Below, in pieces: positions 1 to 8,739 of a stretch of 64,000 nt of DNA (position 1 is the first letter of the stretch; the number at the start of each line of letters is the position of its first letter). The notes beneath the pieces are model-generated. The model was not told where the DNA came from. It saw only the letters and a list, made by a program, of their open reading frames with translations, and did not search any database. Where the stretch lies: the NCBI RefSeq assembly GCF_014650455.1, contig NZ_BMUZ01000018.1, positions 62,001 to 126,000 of the forward strand. Reading direction: 5' to 3'. Position numbers and translations under genes: made by a program. Origin of the DNA: Streptomyces xanthochromogenes. Lineage in GTDB: Bacteria > Actinomycetota > Actinomycetes > Streptomycetales > Streptomycetaceae.

Positions 1-704
1 TGCGCCCCAAGGACATCGCGATCTACGTGTCCGCGGGCAAGCTCGACATCGGCATCACCGGCGAGGACCTCCTGATCGACTCCGGCGCCGAGGCCGAGGT
101 GATCCTGCCGCTCGGCTTCGCCCGCTCCACCTTCCGCTTCGCCGCCAAGCCCGGCACCGTCTCGGGCATCGAGGACCTGGCCGGCAAGACGATCGCCACC
201 TCCTACGAGGGCATCGTCGCCAAGCACCTGGCCGAGGCCGGTGTGGACGCCTCCGTGGTGCACCTCGACGGCGCCGTGGAGACCGCGATCGAGCTGGGCG
301 TCGCCCAGGTCATCGCCGACGTCGTGGAGACCGGCACCTCGCTGCGCAACGCGGGCCTGGAGGTCTTCGGCGACCCGATCATGAAGTCCGAGGCGGCCGT
401 GATCCGCCGCACCGGCGCCGAGGACAACGCCAAGGTCCAGCAGTTCCTGCGCCGCCTCCAGGGCGTCCTGGTCGCCCGCAGCTACGTGATGATGGACTAC
501 GACTGCCGCGCCGAGCACCTGGAGCGGGCGGTCGCGCTCACGCCGGGCCTGGAGTCGCCGACGATCTCCCCGCTGCACAACGAGGGCTGGGTCGCCGTAC
601 GCTCCATGGTCCCCGCCAAGGACTCCCAGCGGGTCATGGACGACCTGTACGAGCTGGGCGCCCGCGCCATCCTCACCACGGCCATCCACGCCTGCCGCCT
701 CTGA
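1..704 (+). CDS. hisG: ATP phosphoribosyltransferase, long form (5' truncated)
   Basis: The first step of histidine synthesis joins ATP and PRPP to give phosphoribosyl-ATP in the cytoplasm. The gene enters from the left edge; the frame is open from base 3 and the true start lies outside. The visible part holds the end of the catalytic domain (ITGEDLLIDSG near the window start, and the V-D-V-V-E-T-G-T-S-L-R PRPP-binding stretch). It also holds the C-terminal regulatory domain (SPLHNEGWVAVRSMVP, then the ARAILTTAIHACRL end), so it is the long, histidine-inhibited form. The next gene starts 72 bp downstream on the same strand. The call is secure and only the N-terminus is missing. Confidence 0.96.
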   Translation, partial: RPKDIAIYVSAGKLDIGITGEDLLIDSGAEAEVILPLGFARSTFRFAAKPGTVSGIEDLAGKTIATSYEGIVAKHLAEAGVDASVVHLDGAVETAIELGVAQVIADVVETGTSLRNAGLEVFGDPIMKSEAAVIRRTGAEDNAKVQQFLRRLQGVLVARSYVMMDYDCRAEHLERAVALTPGLESPTISPLHNEGWVAVRSMVPAKDSQRVMDDLYELGARAILTTAIHACRL

Positions 705-775
705 CCCGCGCACGGCGCCGAGCGGCGCCGCCGACGACAGCGACGAAGACGACCGCGACGAAAGCGAACGACACC

Positions 776-1264
776 GTGTCCGCCCCCGTGCCCCAACCCC
801 CCGTCCTGCCGGTCACGTTCAGGCCGACCGTGACCCGGGCCGTCCTGCTGATCAGCGCCGCCGCCATGTTCGTCGCCATGACGGTGATGTCGCTGCTCCT
901 GGAGACCCTGAGCGGGGGCGAGCGGGGCAGTTTCATCCTGATGGCGGCCCTGTTCGCCGGGGTGCTCGTGCTGCTCAGCCGGCCCAAGGTGGTCGCCGAC
1001 GACGCGGGCGTCACCGTGGTCAACCTCACCGCGCGGCGCCGGCTCGCCTGGCCGGAGATCCTCCGGGTGAACCTGCGCCCCGGCGACCCCTGGGTCTTCC
1101 TCGACCTCTCCGACGGCACCAGCCTGCCCGCCCTCGGCATCCAGCCCGGCAGCGGCAAGGCCCGCGCCATCCGGGACGCCAAGGCACTGCGCGCGCTCGC
1201 CGAGAGCCACGGCAGCCGCGGCACCGGCCCCGATTCACCCGGCTCGGCTCACGACAACGGCTGA
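776..1264 (+). CDS. PH-domain-like membrane protein
   Basis: This 162-residue protein starts at a GTG. Two hydrophobic segments (about residues 20-40 and 50-65) are followed by a soluble stretch containing RRRLAWPEILRV and PWVFLDLSDG, which resembles the short bacterial PH-like domains found after paired membrane helices in actinobacteria. The tail (GTGPDSPGSAHDNG) looks disordered. It follows hisG by 72 bp and probably shares its transcript; in many streptomycetes such a gene sits at the end of the hisE-hisG group. No enzymatic motif is visible. The function is unknown; a membrane-anchored scaffold or ligand-binding role is only a guess. Confidence 0.72.
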   Translation: MSAPVPQPPVLPVTFRPTVTRAVLLISAAAMFVAMTVMSLLLETLSGGERGSFILMAALFAGVLVLLSRPKVVADDAGVTVVNLTARRRLAWPEILRVNLRPGDPWVFLDLSDGTSLPALGIQPGSGKARAIRDAKALRALAESHGSRGTGPDSPGSAHDNG

Positions 1265-1269
1265 GCCCC

Positions 1270-1300
1270 TTGCCCCACCTGGCACCATCTTGATTACCCT
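1270..1300 (+). promoter_or_regulatory. Candidate promoter and about 140-nt leader for the CNNM/CorC pair
   Basis: A TTGCCC box (1270-1275) and a TACCCT box (1295-1300) lie 19 bp apart, a loose match to a housekeeping promoter. Transcription from here would give a leader of about 140 nt before 1448. That leader contains small hairpins, including GGACG-GAT-CGTCC at about 1398-1410. It does not match the magnesium (M-box) or manganese (yybP-ykoY) riboswitch consensus that I can recall, so I leave it unclassified. Confidence 0.3.
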
Positions 1301-1447
1301 GATGTCGGTGGCGCCGAGTGCGCCCCGCCCCGCACAAGGGCCAGCTTCATCGGCCGCGGGGCACCAGCGACCCGAGGAGTGACTCCCTCCAGCAATGGAC
1401 GGATCGTCCGGTAGTACCTGCGCCGCCCCCTCCCAGGAGGCGGCGGC

Positions 1448-2785
1448 ATGACCATCACACTCGTGCTGCTCTTCGCGGCATTCCTTCTGATCCTCGCCAA
1501 CGGCTTCTTCGTCGCGGCCGAGTTCGGCCTGGTCACCGTCGACCGGCCGGACGCCGAACGGGCGGCGGCCGAGGGCGACCGCAGGGCCCGCACCGTGGTG
1601 CGCGCCCTGCGCGAGCTGTCCTTCCAGCTCTCGGGCACCCAGCTCGGCATCACCATCACCTCGCTCGTGGTCGGCATGCTCGCCGAGCCCGCGCTCGCCG
1701 ACCTGCTCGACGGGCCCATCGGCGCCACCGGGCTCCCGGCCGGCGCGGTCTCCGGCATCAGCGTCGTGCTCGGCATGCTGCTCGCCGCCGCCGTCCAGAT
1801 GGTGATCGGCGAACTCGTGCCGAAGAACTGGGCGGTCTCCAAGCCGCTCCAGGTGGCCCGTTTCGTGGCCGGGCCGCAGGACCGCTTCTCGCGGCTCTTC
1901 CGCCCGCTCATCTCGCTGCTCAACACCGTCGCCAACCGGCTGGTGCGGGCGCTCGGCGTGGAGCCCGCCGACGAGCTGGCCTCGGCCCGCACACCCGGCG
2001 AGCTCGTCTCCCTGGTCCGGCACTCGGCCAGGGCCGGCGCCCTTGAGCAGGACACCGCCGACCTCTTCGTACGGACCCTCTCGCTCGGCCACCTCACGGC
2101 CGAGAACGTGATGACCCCGCGCGTCAAGGTCAGCGCCCTGCAGACCACCGCCACCGCCGCCGACGTCCTCAACCTCACGCGCGCCACCGGCCTCTCGCGC
2201 TTCCCGGTCTACCGGGAGCGCATCGACGAGGTCGTCGGCATGGTCCACCTCAAGGACGCGCTCGCGGTGCGGCCCCCCGAGCGGCTGCGCACCGCGGTCG
2301 GCCTGATCGCGGTGCCGCCGCTGCTCGTCCCGGAGACGCTGCCCGTGCAGCAGCTCCTGGAGCGGCTGCGCAGCGAACAGCCGATAGCCGTGGTCGTGGA
2401 CGAGTACGGCGGCACGGCCGGCGTCGTCACCCTGGAGGACATCGTCGAGGAGCTCGTCGGCGAGGTCCGCGACGAGCACGACGGCGCGGACGCCGCCCGG
2501 CCCGAGCTCGCCGTGGTGGCGGGCGAGGACGGCAGGCCCGCCTGGGAGGCCGACGGCAGCTGCCGGGTCCTCTCGCTGGGCCGGATAGGCCTGGAGGCGC
2601 CCGAGGGCCCCTACGAGACCGTCGCCGGCCTGGTCGCCGACCTCCTCGGCCGCATCCCGGTCCCCGGCGACCGGGTCGAGCTGCCCGGCTGGCGCATCCA
2701 GGTCCGCCAGGTCGAGCGGTACCGGGCCGAGCGGGTCCGCTTCGTGCGGACGGCCGACGCACCGGTGGCGGAGGCGGTCCGATGA
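1448..2785 (+). CDS. CNNM/CorC-family hemolysin-like transporter, with CBS pair and CorC C-terminal domain
   Basis: This 445-residue membrane protein belongs to the DUF21/CNNM family, linked to magnesium or other divalent-cation efflux. The N-terminal DUF21 part has the hallmark LANGFFVAAEFGLV and four hydrophobic segments in about residues 1-190, including GELVPKNWAVSKPLQ. Two CBS domains follow (about 215-345; TAENVMTPRVKV, RFPVYRERIDEVVGMVHLKDAL, VDEYGGTAGVVTLEDIVEELVGEV). A CorC/HlyC-type domain closes the protein (about 360-440). The start is the ATG preceded by CAGGAGGCGGCGGC. Its last codons overlap the next family member through ATGA, so the two are translationally coupled. Confidence 0.92.
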   Translation: MTITLVLLFAAFLLILANGFFVAAEFGLVTVDRPDAERAAAEGDRRARTVVRALRELSFQLSGTQLGITITSLVVGMLAEPALADLLDGPIGATGLPAGAVSGISVVLGMLLAAAVQMVIGELVPKNWAVSKPLQVARFVAGPQDRFSRLFRPLISLLNTVANRLVRALGVEPADELASARTPGELVSLVRHSARAGALEQDTADLFVRTLSLGHLTAENVMTPRVKVSALQTTATAADVLNLTRATGLSRFPVYRERIDEVVGMVHLKDALAVRPPERLRTAVGLIAVPPLLVPETLPVQQLLERLRSEQPIAVVVDEYGGTAGVVTLEDIVEELVGEVRDEHDGADAARPELAVVAGEDGRPAWEADGSCRVLSLGRIGLEAPEGPYETVAGLVADLLGRIPVPGDRVELPGWRIQVRQVERYRAERVRFVRTADAPVAEAVR

Positions 2786-3876
2786 GCCTGCTCCAACTCC
2801 TGTTCGCGCTGCTGCTCGTGCTCGCCAACGGCTTCTTCGTCGGAGCCGAGTTCGCGCTCGTCTCCGTGCGCCGCAGCCAGATCGAACCGCTGGCCGCCTC
2901 CTCCGCGCGGGCCCGCCAGGTGCTGCACGGCCTGGAGAACCTGCCGCAGATGATGGCCGCCGCCCAATTCGGCATCACCGTCTGCTCGTTGACGCTCGGC
3001 GCGGTCGCCGAGCCGACCGTGGCCCGGCTCCTGGAGCCCGTCTTCCAGGCGGCCCGGCTCCCCGAGGGCCTCGTCCACCCGCTGGGCTATGTGATCGCAC
3101 TCGCCCTGGTGGTCTCGCTGCACCTCGTCATCGGCGAGATGGTCCCGAAGAACATGGCCATGGCCGCGCCCGAGCGCACCGCGCTCTGGTTCAGCCCGGG
3201 CCTGGTCGCCTTCGCCCGGGTCTGCAAGCCCGTGACGATCGCGCTCGGCGCCTGTGCGCGGCTCATCCTGAAGCTGTTCCGGGTCGAGCCCAAGGACGAG
3301 GTGGAGGCCGTCTTCACCAGCGTCCAGCTCGGCCGCCTCGTCGAGGACTCCGGCCAGGCCGGGCTGCTGGAACCCGGGGCCCAGGAACGCCTGGAGGACG
3401 CCCTGGAGCTGGGCAGCCGCCCGGTCACCGACGTCCTGCTCGACCGGGCGTCCCTGGTCACGGTCGGCTGCTCGGTGACACCCCGGGAACTGGAGGAGCT
3501 GACGGTACGCACCGGATACTCCCGCTTCCCGGTGTGCGCGGAGGGCGGCGCCTTCATGGGCTTCCTGCACGTCAAGGACGTGCTCGACGTGGAGGAGCAG
3601 GGGCGCGCGGTACCGCAGCAGCTGTGGCGGCCGCTCGCCACCCTGCGGGCCGAACTGCCCCTGGACGACGCCCTCACCGTGATGCGCCGCGCGGCCACCC
3701 ACCTCGCCCAGGTCGCGGACGGCTCCGGGCGGGTGCTCGGCCTGGTCGCCCTGGAGGACGTCCTGGAGAAGCTCGTCGGCGAGGTCCGGGACCCGGCCCA
3801 CCGCGACGAGCCGCCCCCGCTGGCCCGGCTCGCCGAGCCCCGCGGCGAACAGGCCCAGCAGGCGCTGGCCGGATAG
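2782..3876 (+). CDS. CNNM/DUF21 membrane protein with CBS pair, short form
   Basis: This 364-residue paralogue of the preceding gene starts at the ATG of an ATGA overlap. DUF21 is clear (LANGFFVGAEFALVSVRRSQIEPLA; four hydrophobic stretches to about residue 150; GEMVPKNMAMAAPERTA). A CBS pair follows (about 200-345, with GYSRFPVC, GFLHVKDVLD and VALEDVLEKLVGEVRDP). Unlike its partner it ends soon after the second CBS motif and lacks the CorC/HlyC C-terminal domain. Paired long and short copies like these are common in actinobacteria, and a heteromeric cation transporter is a reasonable inference. The transported ion cannot be read from the sequence. Confidence 0.9.
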   Translation: MSLLQLLFALLLVLANGFFVGAEFALVSVRRSQIEPLAASSARARQVLHGLENLPQMMAAAQFGITVCSLTLGAVAEPTVARLLEPVFQAARLPEGLVHPLGYVIALALVVSLHLVIGEMVPKNMAMAAPERTALWFSPGLVAFARVCKPVTIALGACARLILKLFRVEPKDEVEAVFTSVQLGRLVEDSGQAGLLEPGAQERLEDALELGSRPVTDVLLDRASLVTVGCSVTPRELEELTVRTGYSRFPVCAEGGAFMGFLHVKDVLDVEEQGRAVPQQLWRPLATLRAELPLDDALTVMRRAATHLAQVADGSGRVLGLVALEDVLEKLVGEVRDPAHRDEPPPLARLAEPRGEQAQQALAG

Positions 3877-3886
3877 CTCCGGACAG

Positions 3887-5782
3887 CTACAGAGGTTCCT
3901 GAGGGTCGCGGCGCGAGGGGCCGCGACCCGACAGGACCTCCCCGTACGCCTGCATCAGATCGGGCAGGCGCAGGGTGGAGAGGTCGTCGCGGGTCGGGGT
4001 CGTCGGATACATCGACAGCCTCAAGTCCCGGTAGGCGCAGCTCTTTTCGTACAGGGTGCGCAGAAAGCGCCCGTTGCCCAGCTCGTCGATCCAGCCCTGG
4101 TCGACGACGTGCCCGCTGATCGAGCGCAGCTCGTCCAGGGCCTCCTCGTCCCACGCGTCCCCGTTCTCGGCCGCCAGCACCTCGCCGATCGAGGTCAGCT
4201 CCAGCGGGCGGTAGGAGGGGAAGTCGACGCGGCTGGTGAAGCGCGAGGACAGGCCCGGGTTGGTGGCGAGCAGGCGGTCCATGCCCTCGGGGTATCCGGC
4301 GAGGATCACCACCAGGTGGTCCCGGTTGTCCTCGGCACGCTTCAGCAGCACCTGGAGCGCCTCGTCGCCGTAGGCGTCGCCCTTGCTGTAACCGGAGTTG
4401 GAGAGCGAGTACGCCTCGTCCACGAAGAGCACGCCGCCGAGCGCCGAGTCGATCAGCTCGTTGGCCTTGACGGCCGTCTGGCCGAGGAACTCGCCCACCA
4501 GATCGGCCCGTTGGGCCTCCACGAGGTGGTCGCCGCCGAGCAGACCGAGCGCGTAGAAGACCCGGCCCAGGATGCGGGCGACGGTGGTCTTGCCGGTGCC
4601 GGAGGGGCCCGAGAAGACAAAGTGACGTTTCGGCGGCTGGACGGGAAGCCCCTGACTCGCCCGGAGCCGCGCCATGTTGAGCTGTGCGGACAGCGCCTTC
4701 ACCTGACGCTTGACCGGTTCGAGGCCCACCATCCGCTCCAGCTCGGCGAGGGCCTCCGAAAGGAGCACGGGGTCGGTGGGGCCGGCCGGGAACTGCGGGG
4801 GAGCGGGCTGCGCGGGAACGCCGGGCTTGTCCCGGACGCCGTCGCGCACGCCCCCCGCGGGACCGGCGAGCGGCGACTGCGCCTCACCGCCGAGCCGCAG
4901 CTCGCGGCCGTCGGAGGCGTCGAGCCCGAGGGCGGATTCGGCCTCGGCCTCCACGGTGTCGCCGAAGCCGGACAGGGCGACCGCGGCGAGGTCGGGGGAC
5001 TCGTCCGCCCCCTCGTACCCGTCGTTCTCGGTGATCGCGGTCAGCCGTGCCGCGGTGTCCATGAACGCCGGGTCGACACGGTGCACGGCCCGGTACAGGG
5101 GCAGCGCGGCGGCCGAGCGGCCGGTGCCCTCGTGGGCGCGGGCCAGCCAGTAGCGCAGCTCCTTGCGCTGGGGCTGTTCGCTGCGGCAGCGCATCAGCGC
5201 GGCCGAAAGCAGCGGTTCGGCCTGCCCGAACATCTCCAGGCGGACCCGGGCCATCCCGCCGAACAGGCCGGCCTCGATGCCGAGCAGCGGGTCGTCGACC
5301 AACGGCTCGGTGTGGCGCACCAGTTGCTCCCAGTCCTTGACCAGATAGGCCCGGCAGGCGTGCAGGAAGCGCACCTGAGGATCGGCGTCCACGGGCGGCA
5401 GCCCCGCCAACGCCCGGTCCAGTTCCGGGACATGACGTCCGTCCAGCCAGTGGGAGGCGTGCGCGAGCAGCAGATCGCGCGGGCTCTCGAGCACCGGCTG
5501 AACCCACCAGCCGAGCCAGTACCAGGAGTTGAAGGTCCTGCGGTGTCCGGCACGCTGTTCGCCGAAGCGTTCGCGATGGCGGTACATGCGCAGCAGGGCG
5601 GTCGTGGTGTCCACGCGCAGGGCGTGCAGTCCCAACCAGCCGTCCGCCATCGAGGGGTCGAGCCGCACCGCGGTGCGGAACTCCTCCTCGGCCTGCGGAT
5701 ACGCGCCCATCGTGTACGCGTCCACCCCGCGCAGCCAAGCGAGATCGGCCGGGGCGTGTACCCCCGGAGTGCCGAAGTCCAT
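3887..5782 (-). CDS. TPR plus AAA+ ATPase of the CbxX/CfxQ (EccA-like) family
   Basis: The N-terminal half (about residues 1-270) is TPR-like (AYTMGAYPQAEEEFRTAVRLDPS and later helical pairs). A proline- and alanine-rich linker follows (about 300-355), then a CbxX-type AAA domain. That domain shows Walker A GPSGTGKT near residue 392, Walker B GVLFVDEAYSL near 449, and the family stretch LVVILAGYPEGMD. The layout matches EccA, the cytosolic ATPase of type VII secretion, but no ESX genes are in the window, so it may act elsewhere. I chose the ATG at 5782, preceded by GGGGGACGTG; the open frame continues to 5854. The gene is convergent with the CNNM pair, 10 bp away. Confidence 0.85.
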   Translation of the reverse strand: MDFGTPGVHAPADLAWLRGVDAYTMGAYPQAEEEFRTAVRLDPSMADGWLGLHALRVDTTTALLRMYRHRERFGEQRAGHRRTFNSWYWLGWWVQPVLESPRDLLLAHASHWLDGRHVPELDRALAGLPPVDADPQVRFLHACRAYLVKDWEQLVRHTEPLVDDPLLGIEAGLFGGMARVRLEMFGQAEPLLSAALMRCRSEQPQRKELRYWLARAHEGTGRSAAALPLYRAVHRVDPAFMDTAARLTAITENDGYEGADESPDLAAVALSGFGDTVEAEAESALGLDASDGRELRLGGEAQSPLAGPAGGVRDGVRDKPGVPAQPAPPQFPAGPTDPVLLSEALAELERMVGLEPVKRQVKALSAQLNMARLRASQGLPVQPPKRHFVFSGPSGTGKTTVARILGRVFYALGLLGGDHLVEAQRADLVGEFLGQTAVKANELIDSALGGVLFVDEAYSLSNSGYSKGDAYGDEALQVLLKRAEDNRDHLVVILAGYPEGMDRLLATNPGLSSRFTSRVDFPSYRPLELTSIGEVLAAENGDAWDEEALDELRSISGHVVDQGWIDELGNGRFLRTLYEKSCAYRDLRLSMYPTTPTRDDLSTLRLPDLMQAYGEVLSGRGPSRRDPQEPL

Positions 5783-5976
5783 CACGTCCCCCACCACCGT
5801 GCCCCGTGCTGAACCGCCCATTCGCACAACGGAATTGACGGGAGTTGACCGCACCGATGTGCATCGTACCTGCGGGAAGGCCCGCTGCCGAAGGGGGCGG
5901 GAGGGGAGCTCGGATGGTGACCCAGGGTGAGTGAAACGCCCTGCGTGACGGGCTCAGAAGGGAGGAAAGGGCAGAA

Positions 5977-6014
5977 CGAAGCCCCCGATCACGGGGGAAC
6001 AACCGGGGGCTTCG
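5977..6014 (-). terminator. Hairpin downstream of the uridine-kinase-like gene
   Basis: CGAAGCCCCCG (5977-5987) pairs perfectly with CGGGGGCTTCG (6004-6014) around a 16-nt loop. It lies 60 bp past the stop of the minus-strand gene ending at 6075 and 195 bp upstream of the next minus-strand gene. It has no T-tract, which is usual for Streptomyces terminators. Confidence 0.55.
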
Positions 6015-6074
6015 CGTCCGCGGCGGCTCCGAAAAGCCGCACATTGAGAACGTAAGACCTGTATGGCCCCTGGG

Positions 6075-6767
6075 TCAAGCGGAGTTGAAGCACTCCGGGG
6101 GCTGTTTTGCGACTGTTCCGGGCGGTGGGGTGAGCTCGTCACGTTCGGTGAGCGAACGGCTCGTACGGGCAGCCGAATCAAGTCCCGGCAGCCACTCGTA
6201 CCCCTTCTGCACCTGACGTACCAACGCGCCCGCGAAGGGTCGGGACGGGTCCTCGGCGAAATGGCGCATCTCCGCCTCCGTCCAGTCGTCCCAGAAGGCG
6301 GAGAGTCCGATTCCGTCGCGCTCCCGGCCCCGCGCCCAGGAGGCCGGGGCGTCCAGCTCCATCCAGATCAGCAGGGCGAGCCGGGGGCGCAGTGCCCGGC
6401 GCCCGGCGCCGACGCCCTCGACGATCACCACCGGCGCGGGCTCCAGGGAACGCGGGGCTCCGAAGCGCCGCAGCTCCCAGTCGTACGGGTCGTACCGGGC
6501 CGGCTCGCCGTGCAGGAACGGGTCGAGCACCTGGCGGTCCAGCCGGTCGGGCCAGCCGAAGAACTCCTCGTGCGTGGCCAGGTCGTCCAGGTGCAGCACC
6601 GGCGCCCCGCCCAGCGCCCCGGCCAGGCGGCCGGCGAACGTGGACTTCCCCGAGCCCGCGTGCCCGTCCACCCCGACCAGCCGCACCGGCCCGCAGGACG
6701 GCGGCAACTCCCTTACCAACGCTGCCAGTTCAGCCGCGGTGGGGTCGGTAGCGGGCGTGCTCGTCAT
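6075..6767 (-). CDS. Uridine-kinase-like P-loop NTPase
   Basis: This 230-residue protein has a Walker A motif GVDGHAGSGKSTFAGRLA near residues 28-45, then VLHLDDLATHEEFFGW, the typical position of the uridine kinase and phosphoribulokinase substrate Asp. VVIVEGVGAGR is a Walker-B-like strand and RERDG contributes lid arginines. It probably phosphorylates a small molecule with ATP; the substrate is not certain. The frame is open to 7046, but the upstream part is low-complexity. I chose the ATG at 6767 because CAGGACGCG precedes it and the homologous region starts there. It is transcribed away from the C39-like protease gene. Confidence 0.8.
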   Translation of the reverse strand: MTSTPATDPTAAELAALVRELPPSCGPVRLVGVDGHAGSGKSTFAGRLAGALGGAPVLHLDDLATHEEFFGWPDRLDRQVLDPFLHGEPARYDPYDWELRRFGAPRSLEPAPVVIVEGVGAGRRALRPRLALLIWMELDAPASWARGRERDGIGLSAFWDDWTEAEMRHFAEDPSRPFAGALVRQVQKGYEWLPGLDSAARTSRSLTERDELTPPPGTVAKQPPECFNSA

Positions 6768-7080
6768 CGCGTCCTGCCTGGTGGTTCCGGGCGGGCCCGG
6801 GCCGGGGCGATGCCGGGCGGGCTCCGGAGGAGAGGGGACCTCGACGGTACCCGGTCCGGGGGAGCGGGGCGCGCGGGTGGCAGGCCGCGGGCGCCTCGGG
6901 GGCCGACCGGTGGCCACGCGGAAGCCGACCAGCTCATGCCAGTGGTCGAGACCAAGGGGTCCAGACCCATATTGGCGCCGGGGCGCGCGCCGAATCACTG
7001 GCCGAGGGTGCCCCCGACCCGGGATAGTGGGCCCGCTGTCGTGCACTCACCCCATCCGTGACCGACCGGGGGTCCTCACC

Positions 7081-8442
7081 GTGACAAGCCCCACCTCCCG
7101 CAGAACCGTCCTCGCCGCGGCCGTCGCCGTCGCGGCCGGCGCCGTCACCGCGTCCGCGGGACCGGCGGCCGCGTCCGGCGGCGCCGCCCGACCGAAGCAG
7201 GGCCAGCAGCTCGTGGACAACCAGGCCTGGACCTCGGGCGCCGACTGGCGCTCCGGCGCCGCCCACGGCGTGCGCGTCGAGACCGGCCGGCGCCCCGGCA
7301 TCGTCATCGCGCGGCCCGCCGGAACGAGCTCCTACACCGACCCGCACACCCAGAAGACCGCCACCTGGGAGTACGCGAGCTGGACCTCGCCGGTGCACCG
7401 CTCCACCGTCCCCGCCACCGAGGCCGTCGCCCACTGGAACGCCCACACCCCGCCCGGCACCTGGATCCAGGTCGAGCTGCTCGGCACCTACACCGACGGC
7501 ACCGCCACACCGGCGTACGTGATGGGCCGCTGGACGGCGGGCGACGGCGACACGGACATCCGGCGCACCTCGGTCGACGGCCAGGGCGACGGGAAGAGCT
7601 CCATCTCGACGGACACCTTCGCCATCGACACCCCGGCGGGCGGCCTGCGCCTGGCCTCCTACCGGCTGCGGGTCACGCTCTACCGGACGCCGGGCAGCCG
7701 GCTCACGCCGACCGTGTGGCGGCTGGGCGCGATGGCGTCGGACATCCCCGACCGGTTCACCGTGGACGCCTCGACACCGGGCTACGCGGGCGAGCTGGCG
7801 GTGCCGAGCTACTCGCAGGAGATCCACAAGGGCCAGTACCCCCAGTACGACAACGGCGGCGAGGCCTGGTGCAGCCCCACCTCCTCGCAGATGATCATCG
7901 AGTACTGGGGGCGCCGCCCGAGCGCCGCGGACCTCGCCTGGGTGGACCCGTCCTACGCCGACCCCCAGGTCTGCCAGGCGGCCCGCGGGACGTACGACTA
8001 CCAGTACCAGGGCTGCGGCAACTGGCCCTTCAACGCTGCCTACGCCGCCACCTACCGGGACCTGAGCGCGGTGGTGACCCGGCTGGGCTCGCTGAACGAC
8101 GTGGAGAGGCTGGTCCGCGCCGGCATTCCGGCCATAACGTCCCAGTCGTTCCTCGCGACCGAACTGACCGGCGCGGGCTACGGCACCTCGGGACACCTGA
8201 TGACCGTGACCGGTTTCACCGCGGACGGCGACGTCATCGCCCACGACCCGGCATCGCCCGGCGACGCGGCCGTGCGGCGCGTCTACAAGCGGCACGAATT
8301 CGAGACCATCTGGCTGCGGACCAAGCGCTACAACGCGAGCGGAAACGTGTCCTCGGGCACAGGGGGCATCTGCTACCTGTACTGGCCCGCGTCCCCGACA
8401 GCCGGTCAGCGCAAGGCCCTCGCGGCCGTCGGCATCCGCTGA
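7081..8442 (+). CDS. Tat-exported C39-like peptidase
   Basis: This 453-residue secreted protein begins at a GTG. It has a twin-arginine signal (TSPTSRRTVLAAAVAVAAG) cleaved near ASAGPAAA. The middle part (about 40-230) is beta-rich and unassigned. The C-terminal domain carries a papain-like C39 triad: Cys in GEAWCSPTSSQM (about residue 263), His in GTSGHLMTVTGF (about 371) and Asp in IAHDPASPGD (about 388). Proteins of this kind are annotated as peptidase C39 family in streptomycetes. The substrate is unknown. The open frame extends upstream to 6574, but the signal peptide fixes the start. Confidence 0.88.
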   Translation: MTSPTSRRTVLAAAVAVAAGAVTASAGPAAASGGAARPKQGQQLVDNQAWTSGADWRSGAAHGVRVETGRRPGIVIARPAGTSSYTDPHTQKTATWEYASWTSPVHRSTVPATEAVAHWNAHTPPGTWIQVELLGTYTDGTATPAYVMGRWTAGDGDTDIRRTSVDGQGDGKSSISTDTFAIDTPAGGLRLASYRLRVTLYRTPGSRLTPTVWRLGAMASDIPDRFTVDASTPGYAGELAVPSYSQEIHKGQYPQYDNGGEAWCSPTSSQMIIEYWGRRPSAADLAWVDPSYADPQVCQAARGTYDYQYQGCGNWPFNAAYAATYRDLSAVVTRLGSLNDVERLVRAGIPAITSQSFLATELTGAGYGTSGHLMTVTGFTADGDVIAHDPASPGDAAVRRVYKRHEFETIWLRTKRYNASGNVSSGTGGICYLYWPASPTAGQRKALAAVGIR

Positions 8443-8559
8443 GCGGCCCTTCGCGCCCCGGGTGCAGTGACGAACGTCTCTACCCCGGGGCGCCGTTCCG
8501 ATGGCACGGTGGACGGGTCACCGGGGGGACCGTGCACCGCCACACGAACGAGTGAGCCC

Positions 8560-8724
8560 ATGACCCTGCCTGCCACCACCCTCGACGATCCCCGAGCCCG
8601 GGCCGAGCTGCGAGCCCGCACCGGCGGCCCCAAGGACACCGGCCCCAAGGTCCTCGAACACGTCCTGGGCTGGACCCTCGTGGTGGTCATCGCCATGCTG
8701 GTCACGCAGACGGGCCTGCTGTAG
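8560..8724 (+). CDS. Small single-pass membrane protein
   Basis: This 54-residue protein has a charged N-terminus (DDPRARAELRARTGGPKDTGPK) followed by one membrane helix (GWTLVVVIAMLVTQTGLL) at the very end, giving a C-tail-anchored layout. I prefer the ATG at 8560 to the upstream possibility at 8467, because residues before it are low-complexity and rich in Ser, Gly and Thr. It lies 117 bp after the protease and converges with the next minus-strand gene, 15 bp away. It has no recognised family. Codon positions look properly G/C biased, so I think it is real, with no function assigned. Confidence 0.6.
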   Translation: MTLPATTLDDPRARAELRARTGGPKDTGPKVLEHVLGWTLVVVIAMLVTQTGLL

Positions 8725-8739
8725 CCGGAGCCGCCCCGG

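Noticed and set aside
1301..1447. Magnesium or manganese riboswitch before the CNNM/CorC pair
   Set aside because: The leader does not show the conserved loops of M-box or yybP-ykoY RNAs that I can recall; only small hairpins are seen.
3887..5782. ESX/type VII secretion locus based on an EccA-like ATPase
   Set aside because: No WXG100 protein, EccB-E or mycosin gene is present around it.
4109..5812. 567-codon plus-strand open frame opposite the TPR-AAA gene
   Set aside because: The AAA Walker motifs on the minus strand fix the true frame.
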